From positions 930,001 to 994,000 of the forward strand of contig NZ_CALPBY010000001.1 of assembly GCF_943181405.1 (NCBI RefSeq): 64,000 nt of DNA. The letters are read 5' to 3'. The stretch is from Cellulosimicrobium sp. Marseille-Q4280. GTDB taxonomy: Bacteria > Actinomycetota > Actinomycetes > Actinomycetales > Cellulomonadaceae. Under the pieces are notes generated by a model, which was given only the letters and a program-made list of their open reading frames with translations, ran no database searches and was not told the DNA's origin. Positions within the stretch are counted from its first letter, which is position 1; the number at the start of each line of letters is the position of its first letter. Shown here one piece after another: positions 9,701-16,908 of this stretch. Made by a program: the position numbers and the translations under genes.

Positions 9701-9812
9701 CGTCGACCTGCCGTGCGTGCTCGGCAACGCCTACATCAACGGCGGGCTTGCCCAGGCGTGGGTCGTGATCGACGGGACGCACTACGAGAGGACGACCTGG
9801 CCCGCTCCCTGA
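3726..9812 (+). CDS. Giant surface protein: cadherin/Ig-like repeats plus fibronectin type III (copy 1)
   Basis: A 2028-residue protein. The GTG at 3726 is preceded by GGAGG at ideal spacing and matches the start of the paralog at 10921. Residues 14-33 form one hydrophobic helix (signal anchor), followed by LNDSGVWVTK and a region to about 400 that looks like a beta-propeller or beta-rich head. Residues 410-1455 hold about ten Asp-rich Ig/cadherin-like repeats (Big_9 type), each marked by variants of VLxNDxDPDGD, likely calcium-binding. Residues 1458-1920 hold about five FN3 domains (EITGYTV, TFTV..N motifs). The last 100 residues form a domain with several Cys. No sortase motif is visible. 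Such proteins occur in actinobacteria, often near MoxR/DUF58 genes, which are absent here. The function (adhesin, wall scaffold or sensor) is unknown. Confidence 0.85.
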   Translation: MGIRSRVAANRRTVASATVVTLFATTLVAVAALSEGEASAEVDLNDSGVWVTKTSTGLVGRFNAESQALDGSLLSGSTSFDVQQQAGRVLVEDLATSAASPVDIAHLVLDGSVRAPAGSQVRSGGGTVAVLDTDEGTLWVMPFDAATGLDPEKSEPVATVGEGGTLAVSTDGTVFVADPAEGVLHEVRTGPDGVAEEPTSSALAVSPGADVELTTVGEVPVVLDRTASTLVLPSGSVVSLADGSEARLQQPSAESGSVVVATATGLVTQPLRGGDAVVRRASGVPAPPVQLDGCTYGAWSSSGEVVRDCDGTERDLQRTLDGVDARATLQYRVNRHAIVLNDLAAGTLWMAADEFEVVDDWDQVKPEDAEGEESESEESSPEQVDQVLTDRSKPNRPPLPNDDLLGVRPGRTTILPVLANDVDPDGDVMTAEVAGAGPDGVLVQPVLGGAALQATVPADAAGRSSFTYRVSDGRAGGTAEADVTLEVFGWDVNEPPAQTGEPVLKVVQGGTASIKVLPYFRDPEGDELFLSSASTSGAGDEVRTLPDGTVEYRDAGAAPGRKIVELLVSDGRVTAEGRLLVDSVPADQPPTAVNDHVVVPFGETVTVSPLRNDSDPDGDALRLVGVAEQAPAEITPSFEAGTFDVRSTEARSYDLTYDVSDGQSVTTGLVRVDVVAPADDDAPPVVVSDRALLPADGSTLVDVLANDTDPAGGVLVVQSVDVPDGSGISVAVLAHQVLRVTEVRRQSEPVTFRYTASNGTRTAVGEVSVVPVPPPVELRPPTALPDEVTVQAGDVVDIPVLRNDVHPDQLELTLQTELEQDVDPAVGEAFVSEDLVRFRAGAEAGTTYAIYRVRDVNGQEDSAQVTIRVRADEDNAAPRPPEVVARVLSGTTVRIAVPLGGVDPDGDWVTLSGVASPPGKGSAELVDGYLEYTAAATAVGTDRFTYAVVDARGATATGTVRVGISVPAATNQPPVAVDDEVTVRPGRTVAVDVLDNDSDPDGDRLSLVASEVEGTLELPAEVVGDRVVVTTPPDDGTSTFYYAVQDTFGARSSAAVTVVARRDAPLLPPVAHDDVVAVEAVLGRTSVDVAVLENDEDPDGTAQELTVEVADEDVVVDEDGVLTVPLTTDAQVITYSATDVDGLSTRAFVRVPGLGTAEEPVRKPVLRAGITPLEVLSGEPLTIDVADYVVVAEGRTPRLTEESAVTAFEGTREVTGATTIVYTSRAEYAGAAGVTFEVTDGTGPDDPDGATAVLTLPIRVLPPENLPPVLGAPTVDVAAGEETSIDLARFATDPDEDPLTFTVTGSAPGLTTTVEGTTVTVRASADVQRGTTLAVPVQVSDGENPGVGGELAVTVVASTRPLATLVDDVVEDAHQGVEISVPVLRNDKNPFEEVGPLELLGAAVDTGDGSAQIDGDEVLVTPDESFVGVLVVRYRVQDATQDVERQVEGSVTVTVLGKPEAPTAPQVEEVRSKTVVLSWDPPNNNGAEITGYTVTSQNGYEKACATTTCTLDALTNDVEYTFTVVAENAVGPSPASPPSPPARPDEKPDPPAAPTLTFGDRSLTVTWENATYTDRSPIRCVNLEIVPAPDDGVFRKSCVAGTETVWSGLDNGVPYTVTVQAVNDAPEPSEWGAASDPEVPAGVPDAPAAPSATRTDSAVNGGVIGVTWSTPFENGDAVTTYHVQRFRNGSPDGATVPVAGKTSFSATGLDNESSYTFTVTAQNKAGRGATSAASAAVIPYGKPGAPGTPSAALISGDTNGKARVTFGAADANGDAVTYTVRANGTGGRSIQTTATTSTFTGLTNGQPYTFDVQACNAAGCSAWTGRSGSVTPYTTPSTPGVSWTKASATDGYFTVSGPSSDGGNAARVEWSLSGSESRSGTGTGRIDLAGGYSRSYTVQARACNAAGCSGYVSASGTTDAPPPPPNPRAWVVRGPQSNVAGCSGYMCTQFRVHANADFPSGSHSFQCWSNANGYDHNISGNSYTRTLNANGFVDLPCVLGNAYINGGLAQAWVVIDGTHYERTTWPAP

Positions 9813-9836
9813 CGCGCGGCGCCGCTGCCGCGGCCA

Positions 9837-9890
9837 TCTATCCAGAGGAATCTCTGCAAAGAAACCCTTGCAAAGAATCCTTTGGATAGA
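9837..9890. promoter_or_regulatory. 54-bp imperfect palindrome enclosing the arsR-type promoter
   Basis: The two 27-nt arms match at 21 of 27 positions when one is reverse-complemented. The outer 8 bp (TCTATCCA / TGGATAGA) are perfect. The dyad also contains two direct copies of TGCAAAGAA. A promoter-like pair TTGCAA (9868-9873), 17-nt spacer, TATCGT (9891-9896) overlaps its right half. This is a strong candidate operator for autorepression by the ArsR-type protein encoded next. Confidence 0.75.
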
Positions 9891-9896
9891 TATCGT
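9868..9896 (+). promoter_or_regulatory. Promoter TTGCAA-17-TATCGT for the arsR-type gene
   Basis: The -35 TTGCAA at 9868-9873 and -10 TATCGT at 9891-9896 have optimal 17-nt spacing. The -10 ends 7-8 nt before the ATG at 9904, implying a leaderless transcript. The -35 lies within the palindrome, so repressor binding would block polymerase. Confidence 0.6.
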
Positions 9897-9903
9897 CGTG
9901 GGC

Positions 9904-10518
9904 ATGAGCACGGACGACGTCGGAGCGACAGCCCCCGAGGAGCACGAGGAGTCCCTCGGGCCTGCCCAGCTCAAGGCCCTGGCCCACCCGTTGCGGATCC
10001 AGATCCTCGACCTGCTCTCCGCGCACTCGGCGCTCACGGCGAGCGGGATCGCCGAGCTCGTCGGCGAGTCGAGCGGGTCGACGAGCTACCACCTGCGTCA
10101 GCTCGCGCGCCACGGCTTCATCCAGGAGGTCGCCGACCGCGGCACCGGCCGCGAACGGTGGTGGGAGCGCCGGCCCGGGGGCTTCCGGGTCGGGCTCCCG
10201 GAGGACCCGGACGACGTCGCGGCGATCGCTACCACCCTCACGGTCGCCCTCGAGTTCGAGAAGGCACGCGCCCGCAAGATCCAGTCGCTCCTGGAGAACT
10301 CGCAGACGCTCGATCGCGAGTGGCTCGACGTCACCCGGCTCACGACGACGGCGATCTGGCTGACCGCGGAGCAGATGGCCGAGGTCGGCGCGGCGTGGGA
10401 GCAGTTCTCCGACACCCTCGACCGCTTCTCCCACCAGGAGCAGACGCCGGGTGCCCGGCCCGTCCAGGTCCACTTCAACCTCTTTCCCCTCGTCGACGGC
10501 AAGGAGAACCCCTCGTGA
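9904..10518 (+). CDS. ArsR-type winged-helix transcriptional regulator
   Basis: A 204-residue HTH protein. The N-terminal domain reads LKALAHPLRIQILDLL, then GIAELVGESSGSTSYHLRQL, then a wing with DRGTGRERWWERRPGGF. This is the ArsR_5/HTH_20 pattern of larger ArsR-like regulators. The C-terminal 100 residues are helical and lack the Cys pairs of metal sensors, so metal sensing is unlikely. ATG 9904 was chosen over GTG 9898 because a -10-like hexamer lies 7-8 nt before it. The gene sits between the two giant paralogs and overlaps the next small gene by a GTGA junction. It probably autoregulates through the palindrome 9837-9890. Whether it controls either giant gene is open. Confidence 0.85.
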   Translation: MSTDDVGATAPEEHEESLGPAQLKALAHPLRIQILDLLSAHSALTASGIAELVGESSGSTSYHLRQLARHGFIQEVADRGTGRERWWERRPGGFRVGLPEDPDDVAAIATTLTVALEFEKARARKIQSLLENSQTLDREWLDVTRLTTTAIWLTAEQMAEVGAAWEQFSDTLDRFSHQEQTPGARPVQVHFNLFPLVDGKENPS

Positions 10519-10757
10519 GCGCGTACTCCCCCACCCTGCCCCGCACCGCCGAGCTGCACGGGGTGGACCGGCTGCTCGTCCGGGTCGGTTCGCACCTCAC
10601 CGCGCTGGGCCGACGCCGCGCCGCCGCCCGCGCCCAGGCGCTCGCGGCGCGCACCGCCCGGTCCGAGGGCGTCGCCGCCCGGGACGTGCTCGCCCGCCGG
10701 CACGTCGAGCGGCTCGACGACAACGCCGCGCAGACCCACCCCCTGCTGCTGCGCTGA
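10515..10757 (+). CDS. Small hypothetical protein translationally coupled to the ArsR-type gene
   Basis: An 80-residue ORF whose GTG (10515-10517) overlaps the upstream stop in a GTGA junction, so translation is probably coupled. The sequence begins VSAYSPTLPRTAELHGVDRL. It is Arg- and Ala-rich, predicted mostly helical, with no hydrophobic segment, Cys or recognisable domain. The net charge is strongly positive. In many actinobacteria the gene after such an ArsR-like regulator is an MFS exporter. Here there is only this short frame, whose codon usage resembles neighbouring genes. I do not recognise the family; a role as partner or anti-regulator is speculation. Confidence 0.6.
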   Translation: MSAYSPTLPRTAELHGVDRLLVRVGSHLTALGRRRAAARAQALAARTARSEGVAARDVLARRHVERLDDNAAQTHPLLLR

Positions 10758-10827
10758 GACCGTCCTCAGGCACCGGATGGGGACTTCTGCCCCCTCGGTG
10801 GCCTGTCCCCCGCTCTCCCGCCCCGGC

Positions 10828-10833
10828 TATGCT
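10828..10833 (+). promoter_or_regulatory. -10-like TATGCT upstream of second giant gene
   Basis: TATGCT lies about 90 nt before the GTG at 10921, positioned like TATCCT before the first paralog. The intervening leader ends in GGGGGAG, a Shine-Dalgarno for the GTG. Confidence 0.35.
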
Positions 10834-10920
10834 CGTCCGGGCCGCTCGCGCCGACCAGGGCCGTTCCCGGCCTCGCTCCGCCGGTGCAGGCCGAGCCGAG
10901 GTACCAACCGGGGGAGTTCC

Positions 10921-13900
10921 GTGGGTTTCCTGCAACGTCTCAACGAGAACCGTCGCGCCGTGGCGTCGGTGACGACGGTGTCGGTGTTCTCGACGGCACT
11001 GGTGGGACTCGCGTGGTTCTACGAGGGCGAGGCGACGGCCGACGTGGAGCTGAACGACTCGGGTGTGTGGGTGACGAAGACGTCGTCGGGGCAGCTGGGT
11101 CGGTTCAACTACGAGTCGCAGGCGATCGACGGTGTGCTCGTGGCGGGGTCGGCGTCGTTCGACGTGCAGCAGGACGAGGGTCGGGTGCTGCTGGACGACG
11201 AGGGGACGAGCACGGCGTCGCCGGTCGAGGTGGCGCACCTGACGCTGGACGGGCAGGTGCGGCTGCCGGCGGGGGCGCAGGTGGCGTCGGGGGGTGCGAC
11301 GACGGCGGTGCTCGACGGTGAGGAGGGCCTGCTGTGGGTGCTGCCGTTCGACGGTGCGACGGCGTTCGACCCGGAGGAGACGGAGCCGGTCGCCGAGGTC
11401 GAGGGTGACGGTGCGCTGACGGTCTCGGGCGACGGCACGGTGTTCGTCGCGGTCCCGTCGACCGGGACGCTGTGGACCGTGGAGACGTCCGACAAGGGCG
11501 TCGTCCAGGGCGCGCCCGGCACCGCGAACCTCCCGGTGGGCCCCGGCGCCGACCTCGCGGTGACCGCCGTCGGCGACGAGCCCGTCGTCCTGGACCGCTC
11601 GGCGTCGACGCTCGTGCTCCCGGGCGGGAAGACCGTCCTCCTCGACGACGGCGAGGGCGCGCGGCTGCAGCAGCCGTCCGCCGGGTCGGCGAACGTCGTC
11701 GTCGCGACGTCGTCGGGGCTCGTCACCCAGCCGCTGGACGGCGGTGACGCGCTGACGCGCGCGGCGCAGGGATCGCCGTCGGCGCCCGTGCAGCTCGACG
11801 GCTGCACCTACGGCGCGTGGGGGTCCACGGCTCAGGTGGTCCGGGACTGCGCAGGCACCGATCGCGACCTGGACAAGCGGCTCGAGGGCGTGGACCTGCA
11901 GGCTCGCCTGGAGTACCGGGTGAACCGGCACGTGATCGTGCTCAACGACCTGGCGGCCGGGACGCTGTGGATGGCGGCGGACGAGTACGAGAAGGTCGAC
12001 GACTGGGACGTGCAGCTCCCGGAGGAGGCCGAGGGCGAGGAGTCCGACGCCGAGCTGACCAACCCGGAGCAGGTGGACCAGTTCATCGCGGACCGGTCGC
12101 AGCCGAACAAGCCGCCGCAGCCGAAGGACGACGTGTTCGGGGCCCGCCCCGGGCGCACGACGATCCTGCCGGTGCTCGCGAACGACGTCGACCCCGACGG
12201 CGACGTCATGACGGCGACGGTGGTGGGCGACGGACCGGACGGCGTGACGGTCGAGCAGATCCTCGGGGGTGCCGCGCTGCAGGCGGTCGTGCCCGAGGAC
12301 GCCGAGGGCACACTCGGCTTCCGGTACACGGTCTCCGACGGTCGCGGCGGGACGGCGGAGGCCGGGGTCTCCCTGAAGATCTCCCCCTGGGACGAGAACG
12401 AGGCCCCCGAGCAGACCGGCGACCCGGTGCTCAAGGTCGCGCAGGGCGGGACCGCCACGATCAAGGTGCTGCCGTTCTTCAAGGACCCCGACGGCGACGA
12501 CCTGTACCTCGCGTCGGCGGACGCGACGGTCGCCGGGGACGAGGTCCGCTCACGACCCGACGGGACGGTCGAGCTCCGTGACGGCGGCGGCTCGACCGGC
12601 CGCAAGATCGTCACGCTCGCGGTGGCCGACGGCCTGGGCGGCATCGCGGAGGGCAAGCTGCTCGTCGACGTCGTCGCGGGCCAGCAGCCGCCGATCGCGG
12701 TGAACGACCACGTGGTCGTCCCCGCCGAGCAGTCCGTCACCGTCGAGCCGCTGCGCAACGACAGCGACCCGAACTCGGACGCCCTGCGCCTGACGGCCGT
12801 CTCGGAGCACGACCGGGCGCTCATCACGCCGAACCTCGACGCCGGGACCTTCGCGTTCGCGGCCGACGAGCCCGGCTCGTACGACCTGACGTACCAGGTG
12901 ACCGACGGCCCGGGCGTCACGACGGGCCTCGTCCGCGTCGACGTGCTGCCGCCCGACGCCGCGAGCGGCCCGCCGATCGTCGTCGCCGACACCGCGCTCC
13001 TGCCCACCGGCGGCACGACGCTCGTCGACGTGCTCGCCAACGACACCGACCCGGCCGGCGGCGTGCTCGTCGTGCAGTCGGTCACGGTGCCCGAGGACGC
13101 CGGTGTGTCGGTCGCCGTGCTCGCCCACCAGATGTTGCGCATCACCGAGATCCGGCGGCTGGACGGCCCCGTGACCGTCGAGTACACGGTCTCGAACGGG
13201 ACGCAGTCGTCCACCGGGCAGGTGCGCGTCGTCGCCGTGCCCGCCCCGACGAAGCTGCAGCCGCCGAACGCCGTCGCCGACGAGGTCATGGTGCACACGG
13301 GCGACGTCGTGACGATCCCCGTCCTGAAGAACGACACGCACCCGGACGGGCTCGAGCTCTTCCTGCAGACCGAGCTGGAGCAGGACGTCGACCCGGCGCT
13401 GGGCGAGGCGTTCGTCTCCGAGGACACCCTCCGCTTCAAGGCCGGCGCGGAGGCCGGCACCGCGCACGCGATCTACCGCGTGCGCGACGCCAACGGGCAG
13501 GAGGACTCCGCCCAGGTCACGATCCGCATCCGCGACGACGAGGACAACGAGCCGCCCCAGCCCCGCGACATCGAGGCCCGCGTCCTGTCCGGCGCGGCCG
13601 TGCGCGTCGACGTCCCTCTCCTCGGGATCGACCCCGACGGCGACTCGGTCCAGGTCACCGGCGTGGCCTCGGCACCGAGCAAGGGCACCGCACGCGTGGT
13701 CGACGGGAGCCTCGAGTACAGCGCGTCGAAGAGCTCCACCGGCCTGGACACGTTCACGTACTCGGTGCTCGACGCGCGCGGCGCGACCGCGACCGGGACC
13801 GTGCGGGTCGGCATCTCCCGACCGGCCGAGACCAACCAGTCGCCGGTCGCCGTCGACGACGAGATCACCGTCCGGCCGGACCGGACGGTCTCGGTCGCGG

Positions 13901-16896
13901 CGCTGCGCAACGACACCGACCCCGACGGCGACCAGGTCGCCCTCGTCCCGTCCGCCGTCGAGGACGAGCACGACCTGGGCGCCGAGGTCGTCGCCGACCG
14001 CATCGTCATCACGTCCCCGCCGGACGACGGGGCGTACACGTTCTACTACGGCATCCAGGACACCTACGGGGCCCGTGCGACCGGCGCGATCACCGTGAAC
14101 GTGGCCGCCGACGCCCCGCTGCTGCCCCCCGTCGCGCGCGACGACGCGGTCCAGGTCGAGGACATCCTCGGCGAGACCGAGGTCAGCATCCCCGTGCTGG
14201 CCAACGACGAGGACCCCGACGGGGCCGCGACGGAGCTCGAGGTCTCGACCGACGCGCAGACCGCGACGGTGAGCGAGGACGGCGACCTCGTCGTGACGCT
14301 CACCGAGCAGCGTCAGGTGCTCACCTACACGGTGACCGACGTCGACGGGCTCACCGCGAGGGCGTTCGTCAGGGTCCCCGGCCTGACCGACCAGGTCCCG
14401 ACGCTGCGCCCGGGCACGTCCCTCGAGGTCGTCGCCGGACAGTCGCTCGACATCGACATCACCGAGCACGTCCTGGTGGTCGAGGGCCGCACGCCGCGCC
14501 TGACGACGGAGGAGACGGTCAAGGCCACGGAGGGCTCTCGCGTGGTCACGTCGGTCACGCAGATCACCTACACGCCGAGCCCGGAGTACCACGGGCCGGC
14601 GTCGGTCACCTTCGAGGTCACCGACGGCTCCGGGCCTGACGACCCCGAGGGCAACGTCGCGCTCCTCACGCTCCCGATCACGGTCCTGCCGCCGGAGAAC
14701 CTGCCGCCGGAGCTGCGCGACGCGACCCTCGAGGTCGCTGCGGGCGAGGAGGCGTCCGTCGACCTCGCGCGGTTCGCGACCGACCCCGACGGCGACGCCC
14801 TGTCGTTCAAGGCGTCGGCGCCGGGTCAGGGGATCACCGTCTCGGTGGAGGGCTCGACGCTGCTCGCCCAGGCGACGCCCGAGGTGTCGAAGGGCACCGT
14901 CGTCGAGGTCCCGGTCACGGTCTCCGACGAGAACAACCCGCCCGTGGCGACGCAGGCCCGTCTCACCGTGGTGGCGTCCACGCGGCCCCTGACCCGCGCG
15001 AACGACGACGCGGTCCCCGACGCCCACCAGGGCAAGGAGACCGTGGTCCCCGTGCTCGACAACGACTCGAACCCGTTCCCCGACACCCCGCTCACGCTCC
15101 TCAACGCGGTGGTCGAGACCGGCCAGGGCTCGGTGTCGCTCGCGGGCGACCAGGTGGCCGTCACCCCGCGCGAGGACTTCGTCGGCGTGATGGTCGTGCG
15201 CTACCGCGTGCAGGACGCGACGCAGGACCCCGACCGCGAGGTCGAGGGCCGGATCCAGCTCACCGTGCTCGGCAAGCCCGAGGCACCCCCCACGCCGCAG
15301 GTCGAGGAGGTCCGCTCGAAGACGGTCGTGCTGTCCTGGGACCCGCCGAACAACAACGGCGCCGAGATCACCGGCTACACCGTGCGGTCCCAGAACGGGT
15401 ACGAGAAGGCGTGCGGCACCACGACCTGCACCCTGGACGGGCTGACGAACGACGTCGAGTACACGTTCACCGTGTTCGCGACCAACGACGTCGGCGACGA
15501 GTCCCTCACCGCCGCGCGGAAGAACGCGACCTACACCGACCGGTCCGCGATCGAGTGCGTCAACCTGCGCATCTCCCCGGCCCCCGCCGGCGGCGCGACC
15601 GACAAGACGTGCCTGACCGAGACCACCACCACCTGGGAGGGCCTGACCAACGGCCAGGCCTACACCGTCCAGGTCCAGGCCGAGAACCGCGCACCCGACC
15701 CGTCCGAGTGGGGCGAGACCTCCGCGTCCGAGACCCCCGCGGGCAAGCCCGCTGCGCCCGCGGCGCCGACCGCGCGGCGCACGTCCATCGGCGCCACGTC
15801 GCAGATGGAGGTCTCCTGGACGGCGCCCGACCCGAACGGTGCGGCGATCTCGCAGTACTCGGTCGACGTGCTCCAGGGCGGTTCCGTCGTGCGGACGGTG
15901 ACCGCGGGCGGCGGTGCGACGAGCACGACCGTGGGTCTGCCCGCCGACACCACCGGGTACACGTTCCGTGTCCGGGCGCACAACAAGGCCACCGACAAGT
16001 TCGGTGACGCCGAGAGCTCCCCCGCGTCCAACGCGGTCCGCGCGTTCGCCGCGCCCGGCGCCGTCTCGGGCCTCAGCGCACGCGCCACGGGGTCGGACGG
16101 GCAGGTCGAGCTCTCCTTCGGCGCCGCGACCGGCAGCGGCGTGCGCGCCGACGAGATCCGGTACCAGTACAACGCCGGCGGCGGCTGGGCCGCCCTCGCC
16201 GCGAACAGGGTCGTCGGCGGCCTCACCGACGGCCGCGAGGCGACGATCCAGGTCCGCGCGGTCGCCGGCGTCGACGGCGCCGACGAGCCGGGACCTGCCT
16301 CGAGCGCGACGGCGACCCCCTACGGACCGATCCCCGCGCCGACGCTGACGGTGAGCGGCGGAGACCGCGCCATCACCTACAGCTGGTCGACGTCCGACAA
16401 CGGTCGCCCGTACACCACGTCGGTCACCGGTGCCGTGCGCTCGAACAGCGCGTCCGGGTCCGGGACGCTGAGCGTCGGCTACTCGGAGACCCGGGAGATC
16501 TGCGTGACCGTCACCCCGACCGAGGGTGCGGCGAACCAGACCTGCCGGAGCGCGACGTCCGACAAGCGGCCCGAGCCCGTCCTCCAGGCGTACAAGGGAT
16601 CGAACTACCCGTCCGTCACGTGCACCCACTCGTCGTGCGCGATCGTCGACCTGTCGATCTCCGGTGCGGAGCCCAACACGCCGTTCACGGTGTCGTGCTG
16701 GACGAGCCACAACGGCGACCACATGTTCGAGGGCACGCGCACGTACTCCGTCGACCGCAACAACCGCCAGCTGCGGACCGACGCGAACGGGAACTTCCCG
16801 CGGAGCGGGATGTGGTGCCACTACGGGCAGCCGGGCGCGCAGGTCTGGATCCGCACGAACGCGTTCGGCGACTCCCGCACCGTGACCTGGAGCTGA
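10921..16896 (+). CDS. Giant surface protein: cadherin/Ig-like repeats plus fibronectin type III (copy 2)
   Basis: A 1991-residue paralog of the protein at 3726, colinear through most of its length. It has the N-terminal anchor (about residues 14-33, ending WFYEGEATA), the LNDSGVWVTK head, Asp-rich NDxDPDGD repeats to about residue 1450, then FN3 domains and a Cys-bearing C-terminal domain from about 1880. GTG 10921 has GGGGGAG upstream. Compared with copy 1, the junction of the first and second FN3 units is about 28 residues shorter, with NATYTDRS reached directly after VGDESLTAARK. The last third is far more diverged than the first two thirds. Its first ~170 codons prefer G-ending synonymous codons, unlike the rest. 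The function is unknown. Confidence 0.85.
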   Translation: MGFLQRLNENRRAVASVTTVSVFSTALVGLAWFYEGEATADVELNDSGVWVTKTSSGQLGRFNYESQAIDGVLVAGSASFDVQQDEGRVLLDDEGTSTASPVEVAHLTLDGQVRLPAGAQVASGGATTAVLDGEEGLLWVLPFDGATAFDPEETEPVAEVEGDGALTVSGDGTVFVAVPSTGTLWTVETSDKGVVQGAPGTANLPVGPGADLAVTAVGDEPVVLDRSASTLVLPGGKTVLLDDGEGARLQQPSAGSANVVVATSSGLVTQPLDGGDALTRAAQGSPSAPVQLDGCTYGAWGSTAQVVRDCAGTDRDLDKRLEGVDLQARLEYRVNRHVIVLNDLAAGTLWMAADEYEKVDDWDVQLPEEAEGEESDAELTNPEQVDQFIADRSQPNKPPQPKDDVFGARPGRTTILPVLANDVDPDGDVMTATVVGDGPDGVTVEQILGGAALQAVVPEDAEGTLGFRYTVSDGRGGTAEAGVSLKISPWDENEAPEQTGDPVLKVAQGGTATIKVLPFFKDPDGDDLYLASADATVAGDEVRSRPDGTVELRDGGGSTGRKIVTLAVADGLGGIAEGKLLVDVVAGQQPPIAVNDHVVVPAEQSVTVEPLRNDSDPNSDALRLTAVSEHDRALITPNLDAGTFAFAADEPGSYDLTYQVTDGPGVTTGLVRVDVLPPDAASGPPIVVADTALLPTGGTTLVDVLANDTDPAGGVLVVQSVTVPEDAGVSVAVLAHQMLRITEIRRLDGPVTVEYTVSNGTQSSTGQVRVVAVPAPTKLQPPNAVADEVMVHTGDVVTIPVLKNDTHPDGLELFLQTELEQDVDPALGEAFVSEDTLRFKAGAEAGTAHAIYRVRDANGQEDSAQVTIRIRDDEDNEPPQPRDIEARVLSGAAVRVDVPLLGIDPDGDSVQVTGVASAPSKGTARVVDGSLEYSASKSSTGLDTFTYSVLDARGATATGTVRVGISRPAETNQSPVAVDDEITVRPDRTVSVAALRNDTDPDGDQVALVPSAVEDEHDLGAEVVADRIVITSPPDDGAYTFYYGIQDTYGARATGAITVNVAADAPLLPPVARDDAVQVEDILGETEVSIPVLANDEDPDGAATELEVSTDAQTATVSEDGDLVVTLTEQRQVLTYTVTDVDGLTARAFVRVPGLTDQVPTLRPGTSLEVVAGQSLDIDITEHVLVVEGRTPRLTTEETVKATEGSRVVTSVTQITYTPSPEYHGPASVTFEVTDGSGPDDPEGNVALLTLPITVLPPENLPPELRDATLEVAAGEEASVDLARFATDPDGDALSFKASAPGQGITVSVEGSTLLAQATPEVSKGTVVEVPVTVSDENNPPVATQARLTVVASTRPLTRANDDAVPDAHQGKETVVPVLDNDSNPFPDTPLTLLNAVVETGQGSVSLAGDQVAVTPREDFVGVMVVRYRVQDATQDPDREVEGRIQLTVLGKPEAPPTPQVEEVRSKTVVLSWDPPNNNGAEITGYTVRSQNGYEKACGTTTCTLDGLTNDVEYTFTVFATNDVGDESLTAARKNATYTDRSAIECVNLRISPAPAGGATDKTCLTETTTTWEGLTNGQAYTVQVQAENRAPDPSEWGETSASETPAGKPAAPAAPTARRTSIGATSQMEVSWTAPDPNGAAISQYSVDVLQGGSVVRTVTAGGGATSTTVGLPADTTGYTFRVRAHNKATDKFGDAESSPASNAVRAFAAPGAVSGLSARATGSDGQVELSFGAATGSGVRADEIRYQYNAGGGWAALAANRVVGGLTDGREATIQVRAVAGVDGADEPGPASSATATPYGPIPAPTLTVSGGDRAITYSWSTSDNGRPYTTSVTGAVRSNSASGSGTLSVGYSETREICVTVTPTEGAANQTCRSATSDKRPEPVLQAYKGSNYPSVTCTHSSCAIVDLSISGAEPNTPFTVSCWTSHNGDHMFEGTRTYSVDRNNRQLRTDANGNFPRSGMWCHYGQPGAQVWIRTNAFGDSRTVTWS

Positions 16897-16908
16897 TCCC
16901 TCAGCGCC

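Noticed and set aside
3645-10037. A very long minus-strand open frame (over 2000 codons) opposite the first giant gene
   Set aside because: It is rich in Arg, Gly and Asp with no domain, and is the antisense reflection of NDxDPDGD repeats in GC-rich DNA. The plus-strand frame has recognisable domains, a ribosome site and a paralog.
10758-10920. Possible extra exons or an upstream start of the second giant protein at 10777
   Set aside because: The 48 upstream codons are not similar to the first paralog, and GTG 10921 has a strong GGGGGAG site and matches the paralog's start.
12550-16821. A 1400-codon minus-strand open frame opposite the second giant gene
   Set aside because: Same antisense effect; low-complexity Arg/Val/Gly/Asp sequence without start signals.
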